A model generated the notes under the pieces. It made no database searches and had not been told where the DNA came from. It worked only from the letters and a program-made list of their open reading frames with translations. A DNA stretch of 64,000 nt, taken from the NCBI GenBank assembly GCA_038501625.1, contig JAZAYU010000011.1, positions 10,486,849 to 10,550,848 of the forward strand, given 5' to 3'. Below are positions 1 through 11,887 of this stretch, one piece after another. The stretch comes from Corbicula japonica. Taxonomy: Eukaryota > Mollusca > Bivalvia > Venerida > Cyrenidae. Made by a program: the position numbers and the translations under genes. How positions within the stretch are numbered: the first letter of the stretch is position 1; every line of letters starts with the position of its first letter.

Positions 1-1040
1 AGTTGTCTCCCTTTCAACAAAGAAAATTAAACAGAAAAATCATTTGATGAAATATGCTTTATTATACAATCAGAGCAATTGAATTAAATAATAATTTAAT
101 CATTTCATGCTTATTGACTATTTTTAAAGCATTTGGATCTGATAATTCTTTATTTCATGGGATTTTGATCTAGGATTACCTATTAGGAGTGACATCCTAG
201 AGGCATTTCAGGGCAAAAACAAGCACCTGGGTAAGTAGCAGTGGCCAGTCAAGGTGTATTGTTTATTTTCATGCATAAAAACACATTTTATATGACAACT
301 GGAAGAATTTAGCAAAAAGCAGTCTCATGAAATGAATGATATCCACTCTTAATGCATCAAAATGTCATTTTCTTTTGGATTTTCACCAGGTCTTGGTTTC
401 TACAAAAGTCATGGCTGTGTATTTAAAGTGCAGAATGATATTAAATAGACTGTGTTTCCATGAATAAATATGTTTATAGCTGCTTTTAATGTAAAATTCA
501 AGAATTTGAGCTTGCAGGTAGTGAAAATTTATTGAAAAAATAGCAAGAAATTTTTTTATTTTTTATTTTTTACATGGGGTGGGGATACAAAAATGACTCT
601 GCATAGGAGCATTTAAGGCCAAGCCAAAAAATTACTTGTTTAAAATGTCATGCCTGTGTGTAAGTCTTCAGTGGTCAAGTTTTATAACATAAACTGGAAT
701 ATTCTATTTTTCCTGATTTTGTTTTGTCATGAATGTTTATAATCTGTTTATAGTGGTTTTTAGTGTGGCTGAACTGTCACTAACTTCTTACACTTGAAGA
801 AAGGCTGTGAGTTCAGATTTTGACAAAAACAAACAAAACATGGATTTTAGTTTTTAGAATAATTTATTTCTTCAGTTTATACAATGTTTGAATATAACTA
901 AAAATAATATGTGAGGCTTAAGATCAGTGTGCACTAAATAAAAGCTGCTTCCCGGTTGGTTAAGACTCTATAGAAACATTAGCTGATTGGTCAATATAGC
1001 TAAAGAAAAAATAAAAGTCCTTCGAAACGCAATAGTGTAC
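1..1040. other. AT-rich stretch, no gene seen
   Basis: No reading frame or repeat unit with recognisable content was found. Short A and T runs occur, and inverted CCAAT pentamers lie near 955 and 990 shortly before a small dispersed repeat. The opening bases are low-information and could be intron or intergenic DNA. Confidence 0.5.
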
Positions 1041-1045
1041 GCTGA

Positions 1046-1108
1046 CCTATAACAGAGGTGAATGTATATGAATGTATATGAGCCGATAGTGTTAGAGAGT
1101 GAGGATTG
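1046..1108 (+). repeat. Short dispersed repeat, copy a
   Basis: The stretch starting with acctataacagaggtgaatg and running to cgatagtgttagagag matches, in reverse complement, the stretch at 42,238-42,290. This copy has an extra internal duplication of the 10-mer gaatgtatat relative to the other one. Two matching sites 41 kb apart in opposite orientation imply a dispersed element whose full limits cannot be fixed by eye. No family is recognised. Confidence 0.5.
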
Positions 1109-1109
1109 A

Positions 1110-2420
1110 GGTTATAAGGTCGACTCAGTACCGAAAAATATGAAGACAGTGTACATACTTTGTGATAACAAAAGTTTTATGTTTTGCATTGTTTTCTTGT
1201 ATTTACAAGTCAGTATAAATGTTATTGTTAGTTTCTGTTTATACACGTGCAATAAATTTTTAACAACATGACATTAAAAATATCCAGCGTACAACGAATA
1301 ATAAAAGTTATAATGATATCAAATATCAAAGTCATATCAAAGTATGGAGCTGTTTACTGAATTCCCTTAGAAATGATATTTGAACAAATAAAGATCCCTT
1401 ATACGTAATACCGACGAATTATTCTGTAGTCGAGGGCTTGCTGCTTAAAACAGGACTTTCAAAAATAGTGTTTTGTTATTGTTGCAATATTTGTATACAC
1501 AAAATAATTTATGTTAAGTGTTGAAAACGCCACGTCGAATATATGTGAAAATATGTGCATGTCAAATATAAGATACATTGTACGATACATCACCACTAAA
1601 TAATAATTGTTTCTTAATAATATTCCCGAACAAACATAAAAATGAGAGAAGGGGGAGGAAGATGATATCTTAAATTTGGGATTTTCAAATTAACAAAATA
1701 AATTTAAAAAAACAAAAAAACAAAAAAAAAAACAATTTAATTTGTTTAATATTTTCCACTAGATCATAAGTATGTTTTATTGCCGAAGTGGCACAGTACT
1801 CTAAATACGACAGAAGGAACATTATCACAGAATTGTTTTCCCGTTTAATCTTACATTATTTTCCTTACTTATCTTTAACGCAATTAAAAATCGTATAGTA
1901 TCTTCCTGCTTTAGACTTACTTATCACAGAACACATTATCTTTTCACTTAAACTACTTTAGAATTGCTAATGTACTTTAAACATTGTATCAAGTAACGCA
2001 ATCTCTCTTAATTAGCTGATGCAAACAGAACGGAAGTTCGCAAACATCGCATAACTACCAAGAAAAGCGCATTTTGATGTCTTGGTTACTACGAATCTCA
2101 CGGTTAATAAAGATTTCTTCAATACTATATCACGTTAATTTCTGCAGCTTAATTAAGGATTGAATCGATAATTAATGGTTTTCATTTGGATATGGAAAAC
2201 AGTTGGGTTGTTTAAAGTATGTGAAGCCCAAATTCCAACTGTTTTTCATAATTATTAGAAGAAATCACGATATTACGGCTTGTTCGAATGGCTGTTGGAA
2301 CAGCCAAGTTGGTGACAAAGTGAATGACGCCATTTTTTTTCGCTGAAACTCGTGGCAAAACGTGCGTGCTCGTTTGCATCACACGTCAAAACATTGTGCA
2401 CCCTATGTAAAGAATAGACA
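1110..2420. other. AT-rich stretch, no gene seen
   Basis: Contains A-rich runs (about 1,700-1,735) and a small hairpin near 2,289 (ggctgttggaacagcc). No coding-like composition, RNA gene or longer repeat was found. Confidence 0.45.
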
Positions 2421-2424
2421 ATAA

Positions 2425-2488
2425 GTGGAGTGGTCTATGAAAAATAGACGCGAGCGCAGGGAGCGTCTATTTTTCATAGCCACTCCAC
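2425..2488. repeat. Hairpin with ~26 bp arms
   Basis: The left arm gtggagtggtctatgaaaaa...tagacgc (2,425-2,451) is mirrored by gcgtctatttttcatag...ccactccac (2,463-2,488), with a GC-rich 11-base loop. The near-perfect pairing is unlikely by chance in this AT-rich context. The function is unknown. It may be a tiny foldback element or the remnant of one. Confidence 0.7.
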
Positions 2489-2691
2489 GAGGTGTCTATC
2501 TGACTTAGACCACATGACTGCAAAACCCCGAAATTCTCGTGCACAAAGCATCGATCCCCCACACTTTACAAGCCGTCACGCAAACTTCTGTCATTCACAA
2601 TTCGTGTATAAAAGGAGGAAAATGTATTTAGTGAGTAAATTTGTAATTTTGTTGTTAGACTGAATGTATTCTTTTTGGTAGTAAAAGTAAA

Positions 2692-3366
2692 TTGAGAAAG
2701 GTTAAAGATTTCTCTGTCTCGTGTGGTATTATTATTATTAAAGTTCAACTGTGTGTTAAATATCTTGGTCATGTTCTAGACAATACTTTATCAGGTATGA
2801 CATGTGCTAATGATGTTATTAAGAAGGTGAATGCTAGACTAAAATTTTTATATAGACAAAACAGTGTGCTTGATTTTGACATGAGGAAGACTTTGTGTGA
2901 CTCACTGGTTCAATGTTTGTTTGACTATGCCTGCAGTGCTTGGTACAATGGTTTGAGTAGAACCTTAAAACTGTAATTGCAAAGAACTCAAAATAAGGTT
3001 GTTAGATTTATTTTGAATATACCATCAAGAACATCATTCAGTAACAATGATTTCAAAAGAGTTGGTATGTTAAAAATGGAGGATAGAGTCAGACAACTAA
3101 GTCTCAATCATGTACACAAGATTTTCTACGGGAAAAGTCCTGTTTATCTGAAGGATAATTTTACGAAAAAGTCAGATATTCATGCATATCATACTAGAAA
3201 AAGGAACTATAATTTCTATGTTCCTTATGTAAATTCAGTTACTGCAAGTACTTTTTACTACAATGGTATTTTATCATGGAATTCACTTCCTGAAAACTTA
3301 CAGTCTATTGAAAGACACTCTAAATTCAAACAAGAAGTCAAAAAGTACTTCTTGGACCGATATTAA
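2692..3366 (+). pseudogene. 5'-truncated LINE reverse transcriptase (C-terminal part)
   Basis: One reading frame, broken by a single in-frame TAA at 2,974-2,976, encodes the C-terminal end of a non-LTR retrotransposon polyprotein, after the catalytic palm. Visible landmarks are KYLGHVLDN (the typical post-palm YLG motif), VNARLKFLYRQ, a thumb-like stretch with LVQCLFDYACSAWY, LQRTQNKVVRFIL, LNHVHKIFYGKSPVYL, and a terminal WNSLPENLQ block ending in KYFLDRY. These blocks are typical of CR1/Jockey-like LINE elements common in invertebrates. The catalytic YADD box is missing because the copy is 5'-truncated near 2,690. The stop and the truncation make it dead on arrival. The short 3' UTR and tetranucleotide tail follow directly. 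The clade assignment is by motif memory only. Confidence 0.85.
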
Positions 3367-3669
3367 TTTTATTTTTATCATCAGGGTTTATTCACACTTG
3401 CACTTTAACGGAAGTAATGTAGTTGTGGTACTTAAACCAATTCAGTCTAATTATGAGGTAGCTAGATCTTCTGCCTTTTAATTTCACTGACATCACACAT
3501 CTCAAATAATTGCTGCCGTCTTGACCTTGCCCTTCCTTTCATTCATTTCATTCATGTTTTTTGTTGTTTTTTTTTACGTCTATCCATCCATCCATCCATC
3601 CATCCAATCCATCCATCCATCCATCCATCCATCCATCCATCCATCCATCCATCCATCCATCCATCCATC
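3367..3669 (+). repeat. LINE 3' UTR ending in an (ATCC)n tract
   Basis: About 215 bases after the LINE stop codon the sequence runs into an (ATCC)n array (3,583-3,669), interrupted once by an extra A/C slip. Several LINE clades end in short tandem repeats instead of poly(A), so the array probably marks the 3' end of the inserted element on the + strand. Confidence 0.7.
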
Positions 3670-3839
3670 ACTTCTTATGAAATAGTGAAAGACAAAGACA
3701 TTTTTTATAAAGTTTTATAGTTTTATAAGATATACATTGTTAAAACTTGTTAATATAAATATTGCAATCTTGTTACCATGTTTTAAAAATGAAACCAAAT
3801 ACACGGTGTACGTTTATTTAGTTTGTATGCTAAAGATTC

Positions 3840-4545
3840 TGTGGCAGTTGTCATTGCACAATCATTGATAAAAAAGAAAATTATCAAAATCTCTCTAACG
3901 GCAAAATGCAGTTCAATCAAACTAAGCACAAATCATTGTTATTTGTGAATTTTTATTTTTCATACGTTAAAAGAAGTTAGAACAGTAAAGAAAAATAATG
4001 AGACCAAAAAATCCCTAAAACTGTATATGCAAAAAAAAAAACAACACAAATAAAAACGAAGCAACACTTAATATCAATTTAAATGCCTTCATGAGTAATG
4101 AGTTTCTGACAACAATATCTAAGAGCCTCTTGTCTAAAAAATGTATCGGATACGGGTTATTTGTTAAAGTGTGTATGACATTTCATGGTCGCGAAAATGG
4201 ATGACAATAAAAATGTTGATTTCTCTCTTCATAATTGAGAGTTCTTTTTAAAGACCTTTAGATATTGTTGTCAGAATAATTTGACACATGTGGGCATTTG
4301 AATTGTTGTTTTGTGTTGCTTCGTTTTAATGATTTACTGCAAATAGAATTTTAAGATTTTTTAAGGCCTACATGTTACTATTTTTCTTTACTGTTCTAAC
4401 TTTTCTTTACGAATATAATCATACACCAATAACATTGAATTATGCAAAGTTTGATGAAACTGCGTTTTGCCGTTTCAGAGATTTTGATATTTTTCTTTGT
4501 TGTCTATGACATAGCAATTACAATTATCACAAACATGTATCGATG
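3840..4545. repeat. Imperfect long inverted repeat (~300 bp arms)
   Basis: The left arm (about 3,840-4,150) reappears as an imperfect reverse complement at about 4,240-4,545. Paired blocks include agttagaacagtaaagaaaa (3,975) with ttttctttactgttctaact (about 4,380), aaaacgaagcaacac with gtgttgcttcgtttt, and tgacaacaatatctaa with tagatattgttgtca. The spacer is about 90 bases. The whole looks like an old foldback or MITE-like element. No coding content was found. Confidence 0.65.
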
Positions 4546-4631
4546 GCACAGTATATCACTAAGATATCGGCCGTCCACTTGTTAATATGAGATACATGTA
4601 ATACACGAGATGCATGTGCTTCACGAACCTT

Positions 4632-4659
4632 CGTAGACAACGCCAAACAGTTGTCTACG
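4632..4659. repeat. Small hairpin
   Basis: The ten-base arms cgtagacaac and gttgtctacg enclose eight bases. The core gtagacaac recurs in part just downstream (tttagacaac). It may belong to a larger degraded element just after the long inverted repeat. Confidence 0.4.
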
Positions 4660-5277
4660 GAATTTAGACAACGATAATTCTGGCCACTGATTGGCCAGTG
4701 GACGGTAGCTGTGGTCTAAATATTGTGAGCAGCGTTCACTGTAGCCACGCTTCTTTAAGTAATACATCACATTGTATACCATCAAGAATTATGATTCGTT
4801 AGGTGAATAAGACGCAGAGGATGAAGTTGAAGTGTAAATATATAGTGATGACGTCTTAACGCACGACCTTTACCTTGACGTTGTCGTTTCATGGCGTATA
4901 TGATGGAAGTGTTTTTAAATTAGAAATACGTCAAAATTTTATTTATTAACATAATCTGTTATGTAATCCATTTTCAATATTAGAGATTGAATTTAATATT
5001 TTCGTAAAAAATTCATTTTGTGAAATTATTACCATAACGGACGTTTTTGCCTGGCGGCATTACACAACTCAAATGTTGTCAATGGACAACTAATAAATGT
5101 CGACTTTAAAAGTTTTTGATGGAACTTTTTAAAAATATTGTAAATAATAATGAGAGCTTAACAATATTCTATCAAGCACAGAAACAAAATCAAATGTGTA
5201 TAACGCAAATAAAATATTTTTGTAATCTCATTGGTACACTGAAAACCATTCCCAGTTTAATAACCATCGAGGCCGGA

Positions 5278-5415
5278 CGTTATAAAACTGAGATTGGAAA
5301 CCACTCTTAAATCTCAAGCATCTGATTGGCTGAAATGGCGACCGTTCGCCATTTCAGCCAATCAGATGCATGAGATTTGAGACTGGTTATATGCTCATTT
5401 TTATAATCTTGGGCA
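5278..5415. repeat. Palindromic foldback element, copy 1
   Basis: Two ~65 bp arms face each other around 5,345. Each arm reads, from outside in, gttataaaactgag, aaatctcaagcatctgattg and gctgaaatggcga. The same palindrome recurs at seven other places in this window. Each arm contains a CCAAT-type pentamer (attgg/ccaat). No protein is encoded. It is a MITE-like non-autonomous element. The outer ends (gttataaaac inverted to ttttataat) are slightly degraded. Confidence 0.85.
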
Positions 5416-5449
5416 CGAGTCTATCATCAGTTTTTATTATTCCTCATCT

Positions 5450-6122
5450 ACACACCCGTCAACCGGCAGAGCCAGGAGCGGACGGCACATTCAGGCGCAG
5501 ACACGGTAAGTTTTTTCATACTTGACAGTGGTGTAGGAAATTATCATTTTCGCTAGTTTTGATTTTCTCTTGGAGAGAAATATCGGCTGATTTTTAAAGC
5601 CAAATGAATTCCGCACATATCCGATGATTTCTGAAGTGGTAGAAGGGATGATAAATATTTTATCGCGATTTAAATACGGAAGTTTGTGATGAAATCTTGA
5701 AGGTCTGCGTTTTATAGGAAAATGCTCCATAGATCGGAAATTCTGCATAAATTTGTTAGCACTTTTGGAAAATTTAATCATTCCCCTGGCAATTTGTAAA
5801 ATATTAGCACAAACAGACTTTTAACAAATTCGAGAGGTCTTAGTGAATAGAGCCTGGGTATAGAAATGGGCAGGTCCATGGAGCAGAAAGCGAATTTATT
5901 GGCGGGGACCAGGAGCAGATAAAATCGAGTACGAAAAATCGTTTGATGTACTGTTTTGACATTATTTTTCGTCCTCAAAAATGAAAATTTGTTGACACAC
6001 AGTGATAGTATTGTCCGTCCGTATATCTGTTCATGTCATAAATTATACAGAAATCATTTCTAAAGTTGTTTTGTAAGCTTGTGATGCATGAACTCTCATT
6101 AGTTAACGGAATTATCACTGGT
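5450..6122 (+). repeat. Left arm of a long inverted duplication
   Basis: This ~670 bp arm matches the reverse complement of about 7,240-7,903 nearly throughout, from cacacccgtcaaccggc at its outer end to gttaacggaattat at its inner end. It begins with a GC-rich 54-base stretch readable as TPVNRQSQERTAHSGADT, followed at once by a consensus donor g|gtaagt (GT at 5,506). It therefore seems to contain the end of an exon plus ~600 bases of intron. The frame upstream of 5,450 differs from that in the other arm, so the duplication boundary cuts the exon. Confidence 0.8.
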
Positions 6123-7239
6123 TTAACATTTTAAGCCTTAGTAAATGTGTGTTTCTGGATAACTTTAATATAATTACTTTTGTCAGCTTTTTGTCGTAAA
6201 TGCCCACTTTCGGCGAAAAACGGCTTCAAACTATGAGGGCATTTTGAAATTGCGGAGTTCATTAAGCATTGAATTATTTACCGGCCTGTGTCTTTAAAAC
6301 ATTGTTAGCCATCATTTGGTCATTGAGGTGAATGAAATAAAAACACGCTTCAGTCGAAACATAAAAATAAGCTTTGGACTACATCTGTACTCTATATCTC
6401 TTACCAGGTAAGAAAAAAACGTTCTTCGATGATTTTAAAGAAAGATTTAACCGTTAGTTATCGAACTTCTTCTGCGAATATTTTCACTATATGTTATAAT
6501 TTACTAAAACAAAGTTTGCGAAAAGCGATAATGCCTTGTGTACAGTGTCTAGCACAGAGAGTGTAAATGAAAAATTGAGATTGTACGGTGTAAAGTAGGT
6601 AACGAATTCAATTTTCGGCCAAAATAAACTTAAACTTCAGTGCCTGAGCATACACATACACTGATTAAGGAATTGCGTTGGTTTTTTTTGTAGTTACGAT
6701 AAATTAACGTGAAAGAAAGTCTATATTTTATAATTTCCTGATTTTGAGACAACAAATGCGTTTTGGGGCTTCATGATAGGAAAATATCAACATAATTCGC
6801 GAAGGTAAAAAAAACTAGGCTACACTTCATAGCAAATTTAACCAAAACACAACGTGCAGAAAAAAGCAAATACAACTGAACCTCCTTTAGCAGCCACATT
6901 CATTCAGCAACCACCTTTCTCAAACAATCACTTTGAATATGTCCTTAACTGACATCTTGTTCTAATTTTTACCTTTCTTTAAAAGCCACCTGTTTTAAAC
7001 GTCCACTTTTTTGTCACTACTTAGGTAGGCTGCTTAATACAGGTTTAACTGTACTGCGTAAAAACCAGATATAATTGGCTCACAATTTTGTAAAGTTTAC
7101 AGAAATTGATAAAGTAATGACGGAGAAATGAATTAAACATTATCTGGGGTGAACTTGACTTCCGTCATTCAACTTTCGTTTTCGGTGTTTTGAGGTGCTA
7201 TTTTCTGTGAACGATCATCAACAGTGTGGCAAATGAATA
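6123..7239. other. Spacer between the arms of the inverted duplication
   Basis: About 1.1 kb of AT-rich sequence lies between the arms. It holds no reading frame of note and no second repeat pair that I could see. Confidence 0.6.
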
Positions 7240-7903
7240 ATAACCAGCAATAATTCCGTTAACTAATAGAAGTTTATGCATCACAAGCTTACAAAACTCC
7301 TTTAGTAATGATTTCTGTATAATTTATTACATGAACATACATGCGGACTGACAATACTATCACTATAATGCTATACTATCACTATTGATGACGAAAACAA
7401 TACATCAAACGATTTTTCGTACTTGATTATATCTGCTCCTGGTCACCGCCAATAAATTCGCCTTCTGCTCCATGGACCTGCCTATTTCCATACCCCAGCT
7501 CTATTCACGAAGCCCTCTCGAATTTGTTAAAAGTCTGTTTGTGCTAATATTTCACATATTGCCAGGGGAATGATGTAATTTTCCAATAGTGCTTACAGAT
7601 TTATGCAGATTTTCAGATCTATGGAGCATTTTCCTATAAAACGCAGAACTTCAAGATTTCATCACAAACTTCCGTATTTAAATCGCAATAAAATATTTAT
7701 TATCCCTTCAACCACTTCATAAAACAACGGGCATGTGCGGAATTCATTTGGCTTTTAAAATCAGCCGATATTTCTTTCCAAGATTTTATCAAAACTAGCA
7801 AAAATGATAATTTCCTACACCACTGTCAAGTATGAAAAAACTTACCGAGTCTGCGCCTGGATGTGCCGTCCGCTCCTGGCTTTGCCGGTTGACGGGTGTG
7901 ATC
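7240..7903 (-). repeat. Right arm of the long inverted duplication
   Basis: Reverse complement of the left arm at 5,450-6,122, with scattered substitutions and small indels. The inner end lies near aattccgttaac (about 7,253) and the outer end at gttgacgggtgtg (about 7,900). On the - strand it carries the same GC-rich segment and gtaagt donor as the left arm. No clear direct target-site duplication flanks the pair, so it may be a segmental inverted duplication or a foldback transposon. Confidence 0.8.
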
Positions 7904-8034
7904 AATATATCACTAAAATTTGATGCATTTCCAAATGAAATGTTGTATGTGGTATGCCATTCTATTTTGAAATAACTTCCTGTAGTTTCGTAATGGTTTC
8001 CTGTGTTAACGCACGTTTTCTCTATTTTATCCAC
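7846..8034 (-). CDS. Possible internal exon, unknown secreted-type protein
   Basis: On the - strand a frame open from about 8,034 reads through GNHYETTGSYFKIEWHTTYN, continues with ISFGNASNFSDILITPVNRQ, then the GC-rich SQERTAHPGADS, and stops being coding-like exactly at a consensus splice donor (tcg|gtaagt, GT at 7,845-7,844). It has two N-glycosylation-type sequons (NIS, NAS). The jump in GC content at the donor and the agreement of frame and splice site favour a real or recently dead exon. Against it, no strong pyrimidine tract and acceptor is visible upstream, and no family is recognised. The last 18 codons also exist in the opposite arm at 5,452-5,505. Confidence 0.3.
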
Positions 8035-8049
8035 AACGTGTGCAAGTCA

Positions 8050-10480
8050 ACCCTTTCTATTTTCGCACATTATTTTTTTGCCAGCAATTGTTGCGCGGTC
8101 TAGCAGTTTTGGAAGTTGCATTGCTCTGTAATAAATGTGCATCATCTTTTCCAGCTGAAAAAGATTATTAAGTTTGGTAAAATATACGAGTAATTTTGGA
8201 CACTCATTTTGACTAATAAAACATCATTTTCACATTTCTGTATTATGATATTAATCAATTTATAAAAATTTTGTTGTGGATGTCTAATAAGTAAAAACTA
8301 TTAAAACGAATATTAATTTTTTACGTTCTATCGCGATTTTTTTTTTCTAATAAAAAACATACACATGAGCCGGATGTATATATTGAAGAGATAAACCTTT
8401 GAAAAACAGTAAAATTTCAGTAATAAAATTGCATGAATGGAAGCAAGACGTACTTGGCCGAGAAGCTAGAAGAGGCGGTGGTAGTATTCTTAAACTTAGA
8501 ATCTAAATCTGTTTAAATAAATCTGTTGAACTTCAAAGCTTATAATAATAAAGTGTGTATGCTTGCGAGTGCCCTTTTGCAAAATACAATATAATTGTTC
8601 ATTTAAGAATTTAAATTAGTAGATTTAAAGAAATCCCGGTAGAACAAAGAACATGTTCCGTTGGATCGATCAGTTTCAATTTGATGATTATAGTGTAGAA
8701 ACGGTTGAGCACATGTTTGAATACAATAGCACCTAGATTCTGTTGAAAATACATACAACTGTATCTAGTACTTGGTTAATACAATATTTCTGTGATAATA
8801 ATTGCTTAGAGCCAGTATAATAATGCATCAATATCTAATGTATAATGTAGGGTAAAGAGAATTTCCCTTACTCTTGAAAAGTTTAATGTATTAGTTCGTG
8901 CTAATTAATAAATGAGCAACAAATGGTGAATACTGCAATGGCGTCGTACAAAATATAATTTCAACCACTAAATTTAGTAAATCAATGTACGTAGTGGTTA
9001 TATCATTCAATTATACTAAACTCATGATTTATAGAAATAGATTTCCCAACAATTTGAAAAATACTGCAAATATATTTGACAAAATATAATTTTAACCACT
9101 AAATTGCCGATCGTGTCTCTAGAGGTTGTAACGTAGTTTTTTGTAAGACATTTTTGTGACTTTAATAAACCGTATGAGTGGTTGAGAAATATTTGGTCAA
9201 ATCGAATTGAAGATTTTTTTTCTAATTATGGGAAAGTATTTCTTTAATTCGGTACTAACGCATCACTCAACGATTTACCCAGAAAGTGACTTGAATTTAC
9301 TAAATATAATTTCAAGTCGATTACAGATCATTAATGAGCATTTAATTCGGTCGCGCTGCAGAGTCGCTCTAGACCGATTTAATTTTGTAGATGCTGACTA
9401 TAGTAAACACTTTACCTATGCATTACATGCATGGTGCATTCTTATATGAACCACGTTTACTGTTTACATTGAAAATGACAGTAAGATCTTTGAAACTTTA
9501 CATTTGGCCCAAGCAAGTTTTTCAGCGGGCCGTTCTTTTACACTGAAAACATAGTTATTTCCCATTCTGCCGAAGCTGGATATCTATACATTGACTCTGT
9601 GAGACGCGCTCAGCACATAATGTGACATACAATGCTATAAATGAAGCGGCGATTGTCTTAAACCGATAGAGTATATCGAAAGACGCTTCTCCATCAAATG
9701 TGATAGGATACTAGTTCCGCATTGAGAACCAAACCGGATAATAAATCATAGATGGGTGCGTAAACTGAATCGAATAGCTTTCTCTTGGATTTAAAGAATA
9801 TATAGTAAATTAATGTAAAATATCATAGAAAGTGTAGATGTTAATGTTTTCAACATAAGAATACCTTGCAATATGTTTTATTAGTTGGTTAAACATGCAT
9901 AACAATATACTTCAATTCCATAAAAAGAAAGTAAAAACATTGAATTTTGAAATAAAATACTAATTTTCCAGTTATAGAAAATGAAGCTTTTAATTGATTG
10001 CTGGCAAGTATTGTTTTACTGGTGTTTCAAATGATACCATATAGGCATAGAAATGGCAACATGTTGGCGAATATGAATGAAATGTAATGTTTCCCACGAC
10101 ATGTGTCACAACAGTAATGACCATCTGCTACCGTTCTCCAAGTACTGTAAACAGTAAACGTTGCTTGTAAATAAGTTATGTAGAGATATTATAATACAGT
10201 GTCAATATTAATATTTTGTTTCATTATCAAGCGTTGATTTAAGCTTGACGAATTTCAAATGCATTTGAAATTCACATATTTCACTATTATAAAAACAGAG
10301 GATGTTAATTTGTTTTGAACGAAAATGAAAGAAAGCCAGTTTTTTTATACATAAATTATTTATATGAAAGAAAAAAGGAAAAGGTCTCATAACACTATAA
10401 GAGCAGAAACTTGGTGTAGACCCTGCAAATATCGTAACAAACATTGGATTATATTAATAGCAGTGTTGGATTATTTACGG
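8050..10480. other. AT-rich stretch, no gene seen
   Basis: Only short frames without recognisable motifs occur. A 25-base sequence beginning acaaaatataattt and containing aaccactaaat occurs twice (about 8,948 and 9,081), with a partial inverted copy (tagtggttatat) at about 8,993. Nothing else was found. Confidence 0.45.
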
Positions 10481-10481
10481 C

Positions 10482-10591
10482 GATCGAACGGGCCCCGGGA
10501 CCGCAACCCGAGGGTTTCCTACACAATGGGGGCCAGAGAAGACCCGCCCGAATCGTTCGACGACATTCAAGAGATGAATCATGAAATTCAG
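10482..10591 (+). CDS. Candidate first coding exon (5' UTR plus start), unknown gene
   Basis: A GC-rich island of about 110 bases sits in strongly AT-rich DNA. The ATG at 10,526 has a strong context (A at -3, G at +4) and opens MGAREDPPESFDDIQEMNHE, then IQ, ending at a splice donor cag|gtaggg (GT at 10,592). The acidic, proline-containing, non-repetitive composition, the Kozak match and the exon-edge cag|gt together look like the first coding exon of a + strand gene with a long first intron. No TATA box or downstream exon could be identified in this window, so the rest of the gene is unaccounted for. The upstream frame is also open, so this could instead be an internal exon with its acceptor near the tagcag at about 10,458-10,463. 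The protein is not recognised. Confidence 0.4.
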
Positions 10592-10599
10592 GTAGGGTA

Positions 10600-11780
10600 G
10601 ATTTATAGTGTATGTCAATAGTGTGTTAAATTTTTTTTACGGATTGTCATTCTTATGAGAGCACCGATATATACTTCCGGTAGCTAGATTAATTAGGCAT
10701 CCACGGATCTTAACACTATCTCTAGTCTTTTTAGTGTTATCCTACAGATATTTGTCTAAAATCTTCACTGTTCATAGAATATTGTTACTACAATAATTTC
10801 AGCGAGAGAGAGTTTCATTGTATTCCACGATAGACAGATAAACTGTGGAATAAAGCCACAAGGGGATCTAAAACCTATCACTAGTCCAGTCTGTAACTTG
10901 ATTAAGCCGTACAATCGCCACCTGGTATGACCCGGGAAAAAGAATCGAGCGCATCTATTATTCATTACTGGCTTGATTGCTACAAAACTGGTATTTCTGG
11001 ATAACTGTTTACTTATTAATGGAAAATGAGGTACAAGTTTATATACAGAAGATAATTATGCCATTTACTTTTTGACGTTTTTATCATGTTTACACAAGGC
11101 AACTAGATACAGTAACTGTTCTATTGGGCTCTAATGACATCTTGTTCGATATTTTCATTCTACTTATCCTAGAAAAACGGAAGTTTTGGTTCTCTACGTC
11201 ACATGGTCAAACAGCTGTAGTTTTAGATTGGCGTTTAATTAAAGAAATTCAAAGGCTAGATATTGCTGAAAATATAACCGGTTGAAATATCAGTTTTAAT
11301 TTTGATTGAACAAATTTCTGTCTTGTTTATTTAACTAGACATAAATATCATTGAAATATTTTTCATAAGTACGTTTATATTTCCAGTATTCCTCTAAAAT
11401 ATTTTAGCTGATTCACAAAAGATAGAAATTTTCAGCAGATGGGTCCCATCCAGTGTATAGTTTACTTTAGAGAATGAAACAGAGCACCACTGAAGGTTTA
11501 TTTGTAGCTTTCTTCATTGGCTCCAATGCGATTTGGATTCTTTACAGAACATTTTCTACAAGAAACATCTTGTACTGTTAGAATGATTTAATACTTGTAC
11601 TTGTTTTCACATCGATTGTTGCACGCGGGTTTGACAAACACTGGTGCTGGTACAATGATATTTTTGTAGTCCTTTCGGGAAATACATAGTTTCCTCACAT
11701 TCTAATTAAAAATGGAGATCAATTTATTTATCTATAGCAGATTTTGAACCAGTCTAAGACCAGGAAAAGATTCTGCCTAC
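10600..11780. other. Possible intron or intergenic DNA
   Basis: It follows the exon candidate. No second exon, repeat or RNA gene was seen. Confidence 0.4.
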
Positions 11781-11784
11781 ATGA

Positions 11785-11831
11785 ACACACACACTCTCTC
11801 TCTCTCTCTTTCTCTCCCTCTCTCTCTCTCC

Positions 11832-11882
<51 letters not shown>
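11785..11882. repeat. (CA)n/(TC)n microsatellite
   Basis: A short cacacac run passes into an almost pure TC array of about 90 bases with three small interruptions, followed by an A-run. Confidence 0.95.
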
Positions 11883-11887
<5 letters not shown>

